Assembly: GCA_028708425.1 (NCBI GenBank)
Contig: JAQVYY010000002.1
Span: 62,001 to 126,000, forward strand
Length of the DNA stretch: 64,000 nucleotides
Direction of reading: 5' to 3'
Origin: Bacteroidales bacterium
GTDB lineage: Bacteria; Bacteroidota; Bacteroidia; Bacteroidales; Tenuifilaceae
In this document: positions 16,470-23,988 of the stretch, one piece after another
Numbering within the stretch: position 1 is the first letter of the stretch
How the letters are laid out: each line of letters opens with the position of its first letter
Notes under the pieces: model-generated
The model's input: the letters and a program-made list of their open reading frames with translations, nothing else
Database searches by the model: none
Told to the model about the DNA's origin: nothing
Made by a program: the position numbers and the translations under genes

Positions 16470-18260
16470 TTAGTAGCGTTGACGCTCGCAGTACTCAGTA
16501 TGGAGTAGTTTGTGCGAAATAGCTCCATATGGTTTACCTAAAAACTCTTTGTAAACTTGAATTATCTCAGGGTTTTCGTGTGATTTTCTGATGGCCATTG
16601 AGGCATCCTCGGCATAAATAGCCTCCACTCTTTTCTGCCTAATTTCAGGCGTTGTGGGTATTGGTTGGCCTCCTCCTCCAAGGCAGCCTCCTGGGCACGC
16701 CATAATTTCGATGAAATGGTAATTTACCTTACCCGATTTAACATCTTCCATTACCTTACGGGCATTTGCCAACCCGTGGGCAACGCAGCATTTAACCTCA
16801 ACTCCCTCCAGAAATTTATACTCGGGTACGGTGTCTTTTATGGTTACGGAGGCTTCGCGTACGCCCTCCATACCCCTAACAGGTTTAATGTTTAGGTTTT
16901 CAAAAGGTACTTCACGACCAGTAACCAGCTCGTAAACAGTTCGGAGTGCAGCTTCCATTACACCACCAGTGGCACCAAAAATTACACCAGCCCCAGTCGA
17001 TTTACCCATAAGCGAGTCGTACTTTTCTTCGGGTAAAGTGGCGAACTCAATGCCCGCTTGCTTAATCATAATGGCAAGTTCACGCGTGGTAAGCACATAG
17101 TCAACATCTTTAAAACCACTATCCCGCATCTCGGGCCTGTTGGCCTCAAATTTTTTTGCGGTGCAGGGCATTATTGAAACGCTTACAATTGTTTCGGGAT
17201 CTATCTCAACGGCCTTTGCGTAGTATGTTTTGGCCAGCGCACCGAACATTTGCTGCGGCGATTTACAGGTTGACATGTGCGGCAAGAGGTCGGGGTATAT
17301 ATGTTCAAAAAACTTAACCCATCCCGGTGAGCAGCTAGTAGTCATGGGTAGCGGCTGCCTTGTATCGTTGTCAACAATATTACTTTTTAGCCTGTGTAGC
17401 AGCTCTGTTCCTTCTTCCATAATGGTAAGGTCGGCTGTAAAGTCTGTGTCGAGTACCGAGTTAAAACCAAGCCTTCGGAGGGCTGCTACCATTTTGCCTG
17501 TAACCCTCTCGCCAGCTGAAAGTTCTAGGGCTTCGCCTAGTCCAATACGAACTGCAGGGGCCGTTTGTACTACCAAATGTTTTGCTGGGTCGGCTATTGC
17601 TTCCCATACCTCTTCAATGTAGTTGCGCTCGATAAGTGCACCTGTTGGGCAGTGGATTACGCACTGCCCGCAGCTTGTGCAAACCACTTCGCTTATGGGC
17701 TTGTTGAAGAATGTCGATATTTTCATACGATCCCCTTTGTGTGCAACTGATAGGGCGCCAACGCTTTGCAACTCATCGCAAGTTCTAACGCATCGTTGGC
17801 ACCTAATGCATCGGCTATCGTCTTTAAGTATTGAGGGCGAAAAGTTGTCGATAGTATATTCTCTTGAGTGATATAGATCGATAAAATCCTGGTTCGTAAT
17901 TTTGTATTCAGCCGCCAGGTCTTGTAGTTCGCAGTTCCCGTTCTTGTAGCACTTTGTGCAGTCGGCATTATGCTCGGAGAGCAGTAGTTCAATAATATGC
18001 TTTCTGGAGTTTCGAACGAGTATGCTGTTGGTTAAAACGTCCATTCCTTCCCACACAGGGGTTGAACAGGCGGCAAACAGTTTGCTAACGCCTACAACTT
18101 CAACAACGCATACCCTACAGTTACCAGCAATACATAAATCTTTGTGGTAGCATAGTACGGGTATTTTTATGCCTAGTTCATGGGCGGCATCCAGAATGGT
18201 TGTCCCTATATCAACAGAAAGGGCAGTGCCGTTTATGGTAAGGTTTACTTTTTTGTTCAT
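16470..18260 (-). CDS. hydA: Second HydA-type [FeFe] hydrogenase with TSCSPGW loop
   Basis: 596 residues, group A M3-like architecture. 2Fe-2S domain (CYHKDLCIAGNCRVCVVEV...CSTPV), His-ligated 4Fe-4S segment (HNADCTKCYKNGNCELQD), 2[4Fe-4S] domain (CIRCQRCVRTC, CTSCGQCVIHCP) and H-cluster domain. Loop 2 (MPCTAKKFE) and loop 3 (MACPGGCLGGGGQP) are canonical, but loop 1 reads TSCSPGW (plus 17319-17339) instead of TSCCPxW. By Clostridium pasteurianum CpI numbering, as I recall it, the changed position is a cubane ligand; other family members may share this variant, so loss of activity should not be assumed. It is the last gene of the hydC-hydB-hydA operon on the minus strand, 11 bp after its NuoF-like partner. 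Confidence 0.94.
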   Translation of the reverse strand: MNKKVNLTINGTALSVDIGTTILDAAHELGIKIPVLCYHKDLCIAGNCRVCVVEVVGVSKLFAACSTPVWEGMDVLTNSILVRNSRKHIIELLLSEHNADCTKCYKNGNCELQDLAAEYKITNQDFIDLYHSREYTIDNFSPSILKDDSRCIRCQRCVRTCDELQSVGALSVAHKGDRMKISTFFNKPISEVVCTSCGQCVIHCPTGALIERNYIEEVWEAIADPAKHLVVQTAPAVRIGLGEALELSAGERVTGKMVAALRRLGFNSVLDTDFTADLTIMEEGTELLHRLKSNIVDNDTRQPLPMTTSCSPGWVKFFEHIYPDLLPHMSTCKSPQQMFGALAKTYYAKAVEIDPETIVSVSIMPCTAKKFEANRPEMRDSGFKDVDYVLTTRELAIMIKQAGIEFATLPEEKYDSLMGKSTGAGVIFGATGGVMEAALRTVYELVTGREVPFENLNIKPVRGMEGVREASVTIKDTVPEYKFLEGVEVKCCVAHGLANARKVMEDVKSGKVNYHFIEIMACPGGCLGGGGQPIPTTPEIRQKRVEAIYAEDASMAIRKSHENPEIIQVYKEFLGKPYGAISHKLLHTEYCERQRY

Positions 18261-18271
18261 GGCTTCAGGTT

Positions 18272-19453
18272 TTAGAATATCATTTCTTCACGAAAGTTTT
18301 CAACTATTGATTGGAACGAGTTGGCAACGGATTGTCCCAGGCCGCATTTGGCTGTTCCTTTCATTGTTTCGGTAAGAGCCAGCAGTTTTTCGAGGTATGC
18401 GGCATTTTTGTCGCCACGTTTAACCGCCCTTATGCCTTCAATAAGTTGCTGTGTACCAACCCTACATGGGGTACATTGCCCACACGATTCCTCGGTAAAA
18501 AACTCGAGGTAGTTGCTCAAAAGGTTATACATTGATCTTGAGCTATTAAAAAGCATCATGGACCCCCCCGTAGGAAGCGATATGCCCGTTAATTTGCCCT
18601 GATATCCAATGCGTGTTTCTCTAAACTTTTTACGGGGAACGCAAAAACCCGAGGCACCACCAACCTGAACCGCTTTCGTGTCGCCATCGCCAAAGTCGTT
18701 AACAAAATCTTCAACGGTCATCCCAAGCTCTAACTCGTAAATTCCGGGTATAGGCGTATCGCCCGAAATGGAGAAGAGTTTAGAACCATAGCTATCCTGA
18801 ACCCCTAGATCCTTGAATTTACCTGCTCCATATTGAAAAATTGTAAAGGTGTGTGCGAGCGTTTCAACGTTATTAATAACGGTTGGTTTGCCTAGGTAAC
18901 CATGTTCGCTTGGGTATGGTGGTTTGTTGCGGGGTTCACCTCTTTTACCTTCCATGGATTCGAAAAGAGCGCTCTCCTCACCACAAATGTAGGCTCCATA
19001 CCCCATAAATACATCGACTTTAAAATTTAGCTTTAGCTCTTGGCATATGGCCTGAAAATTTTCAATCTCTACGTTAAGGTCTTTTAGCAGATATTTATAC
19101 TCGCCCCTTAGGTATATAAACCCTTGCTTTGCGCCAATTATCCGACCGCATAAAGCCATGCCCGTTAGCACCTTGTAGGGTACCTGTGTTAGTATTTCGC
19201 GATCCTTAAAGGTTCCGGGTTCGCCCTCGTCGGCATTGCATATTACGTATTTGCTGTCGGCTTTTTGTTCGGAGGTAAGTTTCCATTTTAGTCCCGTTGG
19301 AAATCCTGCGCCCCCCCTTCCTTTAAGCCCCGACGCTATAAGCTCGTTAATTAGCTCATCATTCGTTTTTTGCAGCGACTTTTTAAGAACGCTTTTGCAG
19401 TCGGCCTCATCTTTAAAAATTAGGTCGATGCGTTTTAATATATTTTTCCCCAT
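18272..19453 (-). CDS. hydB: Short NuoF/HydB-like NADH-binding subunit of the second hydrogenase
   Basis: 393 residues, essentially only the NuoF core. Glycine-rich FMN/NADH segment GLKGRGGAGFPTGLKWKL near residue 44, GYGAYICGEESAL, and 4Fe-4S ligands SCGQCTPCRVG...CGLGQ near the C-terminus. It lacks both the N-terminal 2Fe-2S thioredoxin-like domain and the C-terminal 2[4Fe-4S] ferredoxin domain present in the other HydB (9835-11625). In the family, HydB proteins without these extra domains belong to simpler NADH-linked hydrogenases, thought not to bifurcate electrons; that is inference here. It starts 5 bp after the NuoE-like gene. Confidence 0.93.
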   Translation of the reverse strand: MGKNILKRIDLIFKDEADCKSVLKKSLQKTNDELINELIASGLKGRGGAGFPTGLKWKLTSEQKADSKYVICNADEGEPGTFKDREILTQVPYKVLTGMALCGRIIGAKQGFIYLRGEYKYLLKDLNVEIENFQAICQELKLNFKVDVFMGYGAYICGEESALFESMEGKRGEPRNKPPYPSEHGYLGKPTVINNVETLAHTFTIFQYGAGKFKDLGVQDSYGSKLFSISGDTPIPGIYELELGMTVEDFVNDFGDGDTKAVQVGGASGFCVPRKKFRETRIGYQGKLTGISLPTGGSMMLFNSSRSMYNLLSNYLEFFTEESCGQCTPCRVGTQQLIEGIRAVKRGDKNAAYLEKLLALTETMKGTAKCGLGQSVANSFQSIVENFREEMIF

Positions 19454-19458
19454 TTTTT

Positions 19459-19944
19459 CTAATCTTTTAAAGTGGTGTAGGTAAGCTGCTTGTATTCACT
19501 AATAATCTGATGAACTTTTTCAACAGTGAGGTCTGTATGCACATCATCGTTAATAAGCATAGCGGGGGCTTTATGGCACCACCCCAGGCAGTTAGTTTCC
19601 AAGAGGGTAAATTTTTTGTCGGGGGTTGTTTCTCCCAACTTAATTTTAAGCGCCTCTTCAAGGGCCAGTAAAATTTGATTTTTGCCCTTCATGTAGCAGG
19701 TAATGGTTTTGCACACCCTAATAATGTATTTTCCCCGAGGCCGAGTATCCAAAAAGCTGTAAAATGTGGATGTGCCATACACATCGGCAGTTGATAGCCC
19801 CATCTCCTCGGCAATAACCTGCATAGCGTATTCGCTAACAAAACGTTCTTGTTCAGCTAAGCCTTGCAGTATTGGCAGCAGATTTTCTCTTGCTTTTCCG
19901 TGTTCCTTTACAAGGCTTTTTACTCTGTCTTTAATTACATCCAT
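19459..19944 (-). CDS. hydC: NuoE/HydC-like 2Fe-2S subunit of the second hydrogenase
   Basis: 161 residues. NuoE-type helical N-terminus (LLPILQGLAEQERFVSEYA) and 2Fe-2S ligands CKTITCYMKGK and TNCLGWCHKAP. The cluster segment diverges from the first HydC (CTGTACYVRGA, GCLRCVGACG), so the two operons are not recent duplicates. First gene of the minus-strand hydC-hydB-hydA operon. Its upstream region (19945-20224) is shared with the divergent pruA-like gene; a candidate minus-strand -7 box TATATTTG lies at 20155-20162, far from the start. The Rex-like motif of the first hydrogenase operons is not found here. Confidence 0.92.
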   Translation of the reverse strand: MDVIKDRVKSLVKEHGKARENLLPILQGLAEQERFVSEYAMQVIAEEMGLSTADVYGTSTFYSFLDTRPRGKYIIRVCKTITCYMKGKNQILLALEEALKIKLGETTPDKKFTLLETNCLGWCHKAPAMLINDDVHTDLTVEKVHQIISEYKQLTYTTLKD

Positions 19945-20162
19945 AGTGTTTTGGTTTAGGTTAAAAGGTACTTGGTGTTAGGTCTGTCTAAATATTAAAA
20001 CTATGTTATATAGCATTGGTAATATAGTGATATATATCATGCCATAGTTTATTTATAGAAAATATAAATAACGCAACCAGCCAAAGGTCTTGCTAGCAAT
20101 GTATTAGCGGCGGATGTAGTTGAGGTATGCCAAAACTCATTAATTTTTACTAAACAAATATA

Positions 20163-20192
20163 TTACTTTGTAGTTAATATTAGGATTAACTA
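20163..20192. promoter_or_regulatory. Palindrome between divergent hydC-2 and P5C dehydrogenase genes
   Basis: TAGTTAAT (20171-20178) and ATTAACTA (20185-20192) form an 8-bp perfect inverted repeat with a 6-nt spacer, an operator-like geometry. It directly follows TTACTTTG (20163-20170), a 7-of-8 match to the Bacteroidota -7 box, which would make the palindrome overlap the transcription start of the downstream gene. Regulator unknown. Confidence 0.4.
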
Positions 20193-20224
20193 GAGTATTT
20201 TTTTTAAATAAAAAGACACGAAAA

Positions 20225-21853
20225 ATGAACAATGCAATTTACAATTTTCCGTTACCCGATAACGAGGTGGTTTATAGCTATTTAAAGGGGAGCCCCGAGC
20301 GCATTGCTTTAGAAGCTGAGCTTAACAGGCAATCGGCTGTTGAGGTTGATATACCTCTAATCATTGGTGGAAAAGAAGTTAGGACTGGAAACGTTGGCAA
20401 AGTGGTTATGCCCCACAACCATGACCATGTTTTGGCTACCTACCATAAGGCTTCGCCTAAAGAGGTTAATATGGCTATTGAAGCCGCAATGAAAGCGCAA
20501 AAAGAGTGGTCTAATCTGTCGTGGACCATAAGGGGGTCCATTATACTAAAAGCAGCAAAGCTGATTGCTGCAAAGTATCGTTACTTGATTAGCGCCTCAA
20601 CAATGCTTGGGCAGAGTAAAAATATTTATCAATCAGAGATTGATGCGGTTTGCGAGCTAATAGACTTTTTAAAGTTCAACGCCTCTTTTGCAAGTAGCAT
20701 CTATTCTACGCAGCCTAAATCGGCATTTAACCAGCTAAACAGGATGGAGTATAGGGGGCTCGAGGGCTTTGTTTTTGCCGTTAGCCCTTTTAACTTTACA
20801 TCAATCGCTTCAAACCTAAATATGGCTCCTGTAATGATGGGCAACACAACGGTTTGGAAACCTGCCACCACAGCTTTATTGTCTAACTATTACCTGATGA
20901 AGGTATTTCAGGAGGCAGGTTTGCCTGATGGGGTAATCAATTTTGTGCCTGGCAGCGGTTCTCTTATCGGTAATGAGGTGTTGAATTCACCCCATTTAGC
21001 AGGAATTCACTTTACAGGTTCTAATGCCACGTTCAACTCTTTATGGCAAGGGGTATCGAATAATTTAAGTAGGTACAGGTCGTACCCTCGTTTAGTAGGT
21101 GAGACCGGTGGTAAAGACTTTATTTTCGTCCACCCCTCGGCCAATGCTTCGGATGTTGCTGTAAGTGCAGTACAAGGAGCGTTCGAGTTTCAAGGGCAAA
21201 AATGCTCAGCCGCTTCTCGTATGTATGTTCCCCAATCGCTTTGGCCTAGCATTAAGAAGCAAATAGTTGAAATGACTGAGGATATTAAGATGGGCGATGT
21301 AATGGATCCTATGAATTTTGTGAATGCTGTAATAGACGAAAAATCATTCGATAATATAGCGAGCTATATTGATTATGCTAAGTCGTCGAATGAAGCTGAA
21401 ATAATTGCTGGAGGAACTTACGATAAATCAAAAGGTTATTTCGTTCGCCCAACGGTTATCGAAACAACTAATCCTGGCTTTAAGCTGATGGAAGAGGAGA
21501 TTTTTGGCCCAGTTTTAACGGCTTATGTTTACGAGGATAAGGATATAGATAAAACCATTCAACTTTGCGATACAACCTCGCCATATGCGCTTACTGGTGC
21601 TGTTTTTGGAAGAGATAGGGTAGAAATGAGCAGGTTGTGCAACAAGCTTCGCTATGCTGCAGGTAACTTCTATATTAACGATAAGCCAACCGGTGCAATT
21701 GTTGGGCTTCAGCCTTTTGGTGGTTCACGTGCATCTGGCACAAACGATAAGGCGGGTGGCGAGTTTAACCTTATAAGGTGGGTGAGCCCACGTACTATTA
21801 AAGAAACTTTTGTTCCTGCAACCGATTACCGTTATCCTTATATGATTGAGTAA
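20225..21853 (+). CDS. pruA: 1-pyrroline-5-carboxylate dehydrogenase (L-glutamate gamma-semialdehyde dehydrogenase)
   Basis: 542 residues, ALDH superfamily, the length of the PruA/RocA-type group. It oxidises glutamate-5-semialdehyde (P5C) to glutamate with NAD+, the second step of proline breakdown. Motifs: AVSPFNFTSIASNLNMAPVM, GNTTVWKPA, PGSGSLIGNEVL, HFTGSNATF, GETGGKDFIFVHPSA with the general-base Glu, and the catalytic cysteine in FEFQGQKCSAASRMY. C-terminal FGGSRASGTNDKAGG is the typical oligomer/NAD region. Monocistronic: a strong terminator follows at 21925-21962. It lies divergent from the second hydrogenase operon, a plausible redox link but only positional. Confidence 0.95.
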   Translation: MNNAIYNFPLPDNEVVYSYLKGSPERIALEAELNRQSAVEVDIPLIIGGKEVRTGNVGKVVMPHNHDHVLATYHKASPKEVNMAIEAAMKAQKEWSNLSWTIRGSIILKAAKLIAAKYRYLISASTMLGQSKNIYQSEIDAVCELIDFLKFNASFASSIYSTQPKSAFNQLNRMEYRGLEGFVFAVSPFNFTSIASNLNMAPVMMGNTTVWKPATTALLSNYYLMKVFQEAGLPDGVINFVPGSGSLIGNEVLNSPHLAGIHFTGSNATFNSLWQGVSNNLSRYRSYPRLVGETGGKDFIFVHPSANASDVAVSAVQGAFEFQGQKCSAASRMYVPQSLWPSIKKQIVEMTEDIKMGDVMDPMNFVNAVIDEKSFDNIASYIDYAKSSNEAEIIAGGTYDKSKGYFVRPTVIETTNPGFKLMEEEIFGPVLTAYVYEDKDIDKTIQLCDTTSPYALTGAVFGRDRVEMSRLCNKLRYAAGNFYINDKPTGAIVGLQPFGGSRASGTNDKAGGEFNLIRWVSPRTIKETFVPATDYRYPYMIE

Positions 21854-21863
21854 CAGGTAACCA

Positions 21864-22117
21864 TTTAACCCGCATTATTCATCAAATTTAGTAAAGATGA
21901 ATGCAAATGCGGGTTAAAACATCGAAAATGCGATTTAGCTCTAAAGAGCTAAATCGCATTTTTATTGGTTATTTATCGCGATATTGTAGCTAAATTATTT
22001 CTTATTGTGTAGGGATACCCCGACATAGTAGAACCCAATTTTGGGTAACAAAAATGATTGTGATACTTAGCCGTTGTCGGAAGCAGCAATTATTCAGATG
22101 AATAATTGAGGTTAAAC
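21864..22117 (+). repeat. Repeat family 2, copy 2, split by a terminator-bearing segment
   Basis: The left arm (21864-21918) is a near-perfect hairpin TTTAACCCGCATT...AATGCGGGTTAAA with inner ATTCATC/GATGAAT. The right part (22016-22117) carries ACCCAATTTTGGGT and ends GATGAATAATTGAGGTTAAA. In other copies the two parts join directly at GGGTTACCCCGAC; here about 97 bp intervene, including the terminator at 21925-21962. Its termini form inverted repeats. With the segment to 22362 it fills the 509-bp gap between pruA and xdhC. Confidence 0.82.
21925..21962 (+). terminator. Terminator of the P5C dehydrogenase gene
   Basis: A 17-bp perfect stem: AAAATGCGATTTAGCTC, loop TAAA, and the complement ending in GCATTTT, followed by TTATT. 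It is inside the segment that interrupts repeat family 2 copy 2. Confidence 0.9.
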
Positions 22118-22235
22118 CTAAAATCATGTGTAATTTGTTGAAATTTAGGCATTTGAGATTATTTATTAGATGGGTAGAATTTTATTTTCTTAGCCGTAAT
22201 TATTGATGCGCACACGGTCGTTTTGACTCTATATT

Positions 22236-22317
22236 CTGATATTCATGACCTTAGTGTGATATCAGCATTAAACATGATTTTTATTATGCATAAATATGCA
22301 TATCTCTGCTATATTTG
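22236..22317 (+). promoter_or_regulatory. Promoter/operator region of the xdhC operon with phased TATGCATA pair
   Basis: TATATTTG at 22310-22317 is an exact -7 box (TAnnTTTG). No -33 TTG is found at 17-23 bp; instead two copies of the self-complementary octamer TATGCATA lie at 22285-22292 and 22295-22302, centred 10 bp apart and so on the same face of the helix. Further up, CTGATAT (22236-22242) and ATATCAG (22259-22265) form a wider inverted repeat. Together these suggest a regulated promoter, perhaps activator-dependent; the regulator is unknown. Confidence 0.5.
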
Positions 22318-22362
22318 TATTTTGAAAGCTGTAAATAAAAACACCATATAAAACCTTTTACG

Positions 22363-23121
22363 ATGGATAATATATTTATAAAAGCAGGCGATATTTATAA
22401 AGATAGTCGAGGCTCGGCTATGTGTATAGTTACAAGTAATAGCGGCTCTGTACCAGGAAAGATAGGCACCAAAATGGTTGTTTTTGACGATGGTACCATT
22501 GAGGGTACAGTGGGTGGTGGTGCCGTTGAAAGCAGAACCATTAAGGAAGCACTTGAGGTTATTCGCACGCAAAAACCTGTGCATAAAGAGTACAACCTGG
22601 GCGACGATTTTGCAATGACCTGCGGAGGAAATGTAAGTATATATATTGAACCCTTTGTAAAACCGGCCAAGCTGTACATATTTGGTGGTGGTCATATTGG
22701 AAAGGCATTAGCGCAGTATGCACCCGATATGGGCTTTCAAACTGTGGTTATTGATTGGCGCAGCGATGTATTCGAGGATTCGGATAAGGTAAAGTATAAG
22801 CAGCTTCGTAAACCCTACATGGAGGCAATCGACGATATTATTTACGATGAATCAACCTATATTGTAATTGTAACTCCAAACCACGAAATGGATGAGGATA
22901 TACTTGCAGCAGTTGGCGATAAAACAGCAGCCTATATCGGTTTAATTGGAAGTAGATCGAAAGTTGCCGCACTAAATGAGAGGTTTAGGCGTGATAATAT
23001 TCTTACAGATGAACAGCTTAAAAGGGTAGACATGCCAATCGGGATAAAGTTTAAAGCAATTTCACCCAACGAGATTGCAATCAGTATTCTTGCCAAGATT
23101 ATTGATGTGAAAAACTCATAG
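22363..23121 (+). CDS. xdhC: XdhC/CoxI-family molybdenum cofactor maturation protein
   Basis: 252 residues. XdhC proteins bind molybdenum cofactor, help its sulfuration and insert it into xanthine dehydrogenase-type molybdenum hydroxylases. Both domains are visible: the N-terminal XdhC_CoxI domain (SGSVPGKIGTKMVVF, GTVGGGAVESRTI, DFAMTCGGNVSIYIEPF) and a C-terminal Rossmann-like XdhC_C domain (KLYIFGGGHIGKALAQYA, VVIDWRSDVF, YIGLIGSRSKVAALNERF). It is first in a plus-strand trio converging on the minus-strand molybdenum hydroxylase operon, its obvious client. The regulatory region just upstream carries paired TATGCATA palindromes. Confidence 0.94.
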   Translation: MDNIFIKAGDIYKDSRGSAMCIVTSNSGSVPGKIGTKMVVFDDGTIEGTVGGGAVESRTIKEALEVIRTQKPVHKEYNLGDDFAMTCGGNVSIYIEPFVKPAKLYIFGGGHIGKALAQYAPDMGFQTVVIDWRSDVFEDSDKVKYKQLRKPYMEAIDDIIYDESTYIVIVTPNHEMDEDILAAVGDKTAAYIGLIGSRSKVAALNERFRRDNILTDEQLKRVDMPIGIKFKAISPNEIAISILAKIIDVKNS

Positions 23122-23184
23122 TTTTTATTAAGAATAGCGGAGTTTACCTTGGAGTGCTCATGTAATAGATAAATAATAAGCAAA

Positions 23185-23988
23185 ATGATATTAGATAAAA
23201 CCTTTGATTTTCTTAAAACCAGCCATAAGAGCCTAATTGATGAGCTTACAATAGACGAGTTTAGGTGCGGAACCCATATGAGCGCTGTAAAACTTTCCGA
23301 TAACAGCTATGGGGTTGTTAGTACGCTTTTGGATGAGGGGCATCAATGTGTTAAGGGTGTTCGTGATTTTGGTGATTTTACTCCTGCAAAAATCTCTGGT
23401 CAGCCCGTACTAAATCTACTTGAAACAAAAAAATCGTCAGGCTTGATAAGCACTTTAAAGGTTGCTGTGCTTAATGCAATCTCTTCAACCATAATTTCAA
23501 AGGGAGAGTATAAAGTTATTGAGAATGCTGACCCCATCGATATGATAGATTTAAACTCCAATAAAAATATTACGATGGTAGGGGCGTTTAATACCTATAT
23601 AAGGAGAATACCAGCCGAGACTAACAATTTACAAGTTTTAGAATTAAATGAGAGTGCTTTAGCCCAAGGATTTGAAAAGTACTATGTGCCCGCCGACGAG
23701 TATAAAAATGTGCTGCCCAAATCGGATATTGTAATTATTACAGGCTTAACCCTAGTTAATAGCACGATAGATAATTTACTAAATGCCATTTCGCCTGGTA
23801 CCCAGGTTATTGTAACAGGGCCATCGAGCAGCTTAGTGCCCGATATTTTGTTTCAGAATAAGGTAAATATCATTGGTTCTACAAGAATAGTGAACCCCGA
23901 ATTACTGTTTCAGCTGATTAGCGAGATGGGAAAGCCGTTTCATATTTTCAAATACTGTGCTCAGAAAATTTGTATTATGAATGAATAG
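23185..23988 (+). CDS. DUF364 (putative heavy-metal chelation) family protein
   Basis: 267 residues. An N-terminal DUF4213-like part (DELTIDEFRCGTHMSAVKL, GVVSTLLDEG) precedes a Rossmann-like DUF364 domain (KNITMVGAFNTYIRRIP, SDIVIITGLTLVNSTIDNLL, VIVTGPSSSLVPDILF). Family members are described as putative metal-chelating proteins, and one structure resembles enolase-N/Rossmann folds; the function is not known. They recur next to molybdenum or other cofactor genes in anaerobes. Its last codons overlap the start of the next gene by 8 bp (ATGAATGAATAG), indicating coupled translation. Confidence 0.88.
   Translation: MILDKTFDFLKTSHKSLIDELTIDEFRCGTHMSAVKLSDNSYGVVSTLLDEGHQCVKGVRDFGDFTPAKISGQPVLNLLETKKSSGLISTLKVAVLNAISSTIISKGEYKVIENADPIDMIDLNSNKNITMVGAFNTYIRRIPAETNNLQVLELNESALAQGFEKYYVPADEYKNVLPKSDIVIITGLTLVNSTIDNLLNAISPGTQVIVTGPSSSLVPDILFQNKVNIIGSTRIVNPELLFQLISEMGKPFHIFKYCAQKICIMNE

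Noticed and set aside
20155..20162. Minus-strand -7 box (TATATTTG) for the second hydrogenase operon
   Set aside because: Exact match but 211 bp from the start codon and without a -33 TTG at proper spacing; kept only as a remark.
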